A DNA stretch of 64,000 nt from Qiania dongpingensis. GTDB taxonomy: Bacteria; Bacillota; Clostridia; Lachnospirales; Lachnospiraceae. The stretch is taken from contig NZ_CP060634.1 of NCBI RefSeq assembly GCF_014337195.1, forward strand, positions 62,001-126,000, written 5' to 3'. The notes below the pieces were generated by a model, which was not told the DNA's origin, made no database searches, and worked only from the letters and a program-made list of their open reading frames with translations. Numbering within the stretch: the first letter of the stretch is position 1; each line of letters starts with the position of its first letter. Shown here piece after piece: positions 62,058 to 64,000 of the stretch. A program made the position numbers and the translations under genes.

Positions 62058-63512
62058 GTGACGAGTTTAGTGATTCAGGCAACCAAGTATGTGATGATAG
62101 TGTTGATTATTCTGTATACATTGTCCACATATCATTATCTTCGGATGAAGACCCATAAGCGCAGGAACCGAGCCTGCGTAATGCAGCTTTTTTGTATGTT
62201 CATGCTGCATCTGACCGGATATCTGGCCATCACATTATATACGAATCAGGTGTCCATGGTGACGTTTTATCTGGCTCAGCTGGTTTTCTTCATCTTATAT
62301 CTGATGTTTTTCCATATTTTTTACCGGAAAGCGTCCCGGCTTCTGATCAATAATACTTGTATGCTGCTGGCCATAGGCTTTATCATGCTCACCAGGCTGA
62401 ATGTGGACCGGGCCGTGCGGCAGTTCATCATAACGGTGGCGGCCGCTGTGGTGGCTATGGCAGTTCCGGTGATCGTGCGGAAGATGCGGTATCTCTGGAG
62501 ATTTGGCTGGATTTACGCGGGAATTGGAATCGCAGCCCTTGCGCTGGTACTGGTCTTCAGTATGACTTCCTATGGGGCGAAGCTTTCCTTTAATATCGGA
62601 GGGCTGTTTTCACTGCAGCCTTCGGAATTTGTGAAGATTTCCTTTGTATTTTTTGTGGCGTCCATGTTTCAGACCAGTATCAGCTTCAAGCGGGTCTGCG
62701 TCACAACTGTGGTCGCGGCTATGCACGTACTAGTCCTTGTGGCCTCCAAGGATCTGGGAGCCGCGCTCATTTATTTCGCTGCCTATCTCCTGATGCTTTT
62801 CGTGGCGACGAAAAGCTACTTATATCTGCTGGGAGGGACCATAGCGGGAAGCGGAGCTTCCGTGCTTGCTTATAAGGTTTTCGGCCATGTACGGACACGC
62901 GTACAGGTATGGAAGGATCCCTGGGTGGACGCGACCGGCGACGGCTGGCAGATCATCCAGTCTCTGTTTGCCATCGGCAGCGGCGGCTGGCTGGGAGCAG
63001 GGCTTTATCAGGGAATGCCGGAAACTGTGCCGGTCGTCCGGTCTGACTTTATCTTTTCCGCGATCTCTGAGGAATTTGGGGCGATTTTTGCCATTGCGCT
63101 GATTTTGATCTGCTTAAGCTGCCTACTGCAGTTTTTGTGGATTTCCACCTGGATGGACGGAATGTTTTATAAGATCATAGCCTTCGGGCTGGCGGCAGTC
63201 TATGGCGTACAGGTGTTCCTGAATATCGGAGGCGTCATCAAATTTATTCCCTCTACGGGAATTACGCTTCCGTTTGTGAGCTATGGAGGCAGCTCGATCA
63301 TGAGTACTTTCATCATGTTTGGGATTATTCAGGGGCTTTATATTTTGAAACAGGACGAGGTTGATAGAATTGAACAGGAAGAAGAACAGGAACGAAGACG
63401 ACAGGCCGTATACGCGAAGAGATATGGAAAAGGTGCAGAAGGCTCTGGAAAGTCAGGTGAAGGAAGAAGAAGAAATCCTTCAGGTAGAGGAAAGAACCAG
63501 AAAAGTAAATAG
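62058..63512 (+). CDS. FtsW/RodA/SpoVE family peptidoglycan glycosyltransferase
   Basis: 484 residues from GTG at 62058 (TAGGTGGAA upstream). About ten membrane helices. The family blocks are LQPSEFVKISFVFFVASMF (about 183), the second half SKDLGAALIYFAAYLLMLF (about 231), and FVSYGGSSIMSTFIMFGIIQ near 410. SEDS proteins polymerise lipid II together with a class B penicillin-binding protein, and one follows here. The first 120 residues hold extra helices compared with short FtsW. The last 55 residues are a charged cytoplasmic tail, coded in the same DNA as the start of the next gene. Confidence 0.92.
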   Translation: MTSLVIQATKYVMIVLIILYTLSTYHYLRMKTHKRRNRACVMQLFCMFMLHLTGYLAITLYTNQVSMVTFYLAQLVFFILYLMFFHIFYRKASRLLINNTCMLLAIGFIMLTRLNVDRAVRQFIITVAAAVVAMAVPVIVRKMRYLWRFGWIYAGIGIAALALVLVFSMTSYGAKLSFNIGGLFSLQPSEFVKISFVFFVASMFQTSISFKRVCVTTVVAAMHVLVLVASKDLGAALIYFAAYLLMLFVATKSYLYLLGGTIAGSGASVLAYKVFGHVRTRVQVWKDPWVDATGDGWQIIQSLFAIGSGGWLGAGLYQGMPETVPVVRSDFIFSAISEEFGAIFAIALILICLSCLLQFLWISTWMDGMFYKIIAFGLAAVYGVQVFLNIGGVIKFIPSTGITLPFVSYGGSSIMSTFIMFGIIQGLYILKQDEVDRIEQEEEQERRRQAVYAKRYGKGAEGSGKSGEGRRRNPSGRGKNQKSK

Positions 63513-64000
63513 GGAGATCCGCCTTGCTGGAGTCCTTTTCGTACTGATGTTCATCGCGACCATCGGTTACTTTTCCTATTATGTTACGGCGAAGAGCAGG
63601 GATATCATCAACAGCTCTTATAATGCGAGGCTTGATACATTTTCGGAAAAGATCGTGAGAGGGGAGATTCGCGGGAGCGGCGGAGAGGTGCTGGCTAAAA
63701 CAGTGGAAGATGAAGAGGGAAATGAAACGAGAAATTATCCTTATGAGAACCTGTTTGCCCATGTGGTCGGATATTCCGCGTCAGGAAAGACTGGACTGGA
63801 GTCGTCGGCGAACCAGTATCTTCTCACTTCCCACCTCAATGTTATCGACCAGGTGAACAATGAACTGTCTGAGGTGAAGAGCCCCGCGGATAATGTGGTG
63901 ACTACTCTTGACCCGTATCTGCAGCAGCTGGCATATGATGCATTAGGAGATTATAAGGGAGCCTGTGTGATCCTGGAGCCCAGTACCGGAAAAATACTGG
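63370..64000 (+). CDS. class B penicillin-binding protein, N-terminal part (runs off window)
   Basis: First 210 residues of a penicillin-binding transpeptidase. TTG at 63370 is chosen (GGACGAGG upstream, giving LNRKKNRNEDDRPYTRRDME); an ATG at 63424 (MEKVQKALES) is the alternative. A charged cytoplasmic segment leads to one membrane helix (FVLMFIATIGYFSYYVTA) and then the dimerisation part (VVGYSASGKTGLESSANQYL) and VVTTLDPYLQQLAYDALGD, with VILEPSTGKIL at the edge, typical of the PBP2/PbpA group that works with SEDS proteins. The catalytic SxxK lies beyond the window. The gene overlaps the ftsW-type gene by 143 bp. Confidence 0.85.
   Translation, partial: MNRKKNRNEDDRPYTRRDMEKVQKALESQVKEEEEILQVEERTRKVNREIRLAGVLFVLMFIATIGYFSYYVTAKSRDIINSSYNARLDTFSEKIVRGEIRGSGGEVLAKTVEDEEGNETRNYPYENLFAHVVGYSASGKTGLESSANQYLLTSHLNVIDQVNNELSEVKSPADNVVTTLDPYLQQLAYDALGDYKGACVILEPSTGKIL

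Overview
The window looks like a chromosomal segment of a strictly anaerobic, low-to-mid GC Firmicute of the class Clostridia, most likely family Lachnospiraceae. The signs are strong AGGAGG-type ribosome binding sites, consensus sigma-A promoters (TTGACA-17-TATAAT), an anaerobic (early cobalt insertion) cobalamin pathway with CbiK, a sodium-pumping decarboxylase operon, separate but adjacent IspH and S1 genes, and the DUF5685/DnaJ pair. No tRNA, rRNA or CRISPR array was seen.

Layout: (1) 1-2411, the end of one half and all of the second half of a heterodimeric ABC exporter, then a DUF4397 protein on the minus strand. (2) 3203-4285, class II aldolase with its promoter and terminator. (3) 4341-23985, a nearly 20 kb cobalamin operon: cbiD, a small membrane protein, cbiL, cbiF, cbiG, cbiH, a cbiJ-cbiE-cbiT fusion, cbiA, cobT, cobU, cobS, a short second CobU-like gene, a cobC-type phosphatase, cbiB, cobD, cbiP, cobA and cbiC, then two lipoproteins. 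On the opposite strand (24017-26270) is a cobalamin-riboswitch-controlled cbiM-cbiN-cbiK operon for cobalt uptake and insertion, preceded by a second histidine phosphatase. (4) 27021-30432, a D,D-carboxypeptidase, a DUF5685 protein, a DnaJ-TPR protein and a VOC protein. (5) 30433-31577, a 1.1 kb intergenic stretch with a duplicated 65 bp element and several hairpins and no convincing gene. (6) 31493-36457, a five-gene biotin-dependent carboxyltransferase/sodium pump operon holding both an MmdA-type and an OadA-type carboxyltransferase. (7) 36490-42964, an M16 peptidase, a DUF362 protein, an HI0933-type flavoprotein, cmk, ispH and S1. (8) 43031-54420, a cluster in which two related guanidine-modifying-type hydrolases flank a complete Opp/Dpp transporter and a 1179-residue M14-type metallopeptidase. 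(9) 54539-56297, an unknown protein and a tyrosine recombinase gene cut short by an AP2-domain mobile ORF. (10) 56303-64000, an RNase H-like exonuclease, ruvA, ruvB, zapA, a U32 peptidase-family protein, an ftsW/rodA-type gene and the start of a penicillin-binding protein.

How it works together: CbiMN supplies cobalt, CbiK inserts it into sirohydrochlorin, the Cbi methyltransferases and amidases build cobyric acid, and CobD/CbiB/CobU/CobS/CobT attach the aminopropanol arm and the nucleotide loop. The methylmalonyl-CoA-type carboxyltransferase operon could use the product of a B12-dependent mutase, though that mutase is not in the window. The best candidate for an undescribed system is region 8: a dedicated peptide importer, a cytoplasmic metallopeptidase and two guanidine-type hydrolases, suggesting import and dismantling of arginine-like or modified-guanidine peptides. 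That function is inference from gene content.
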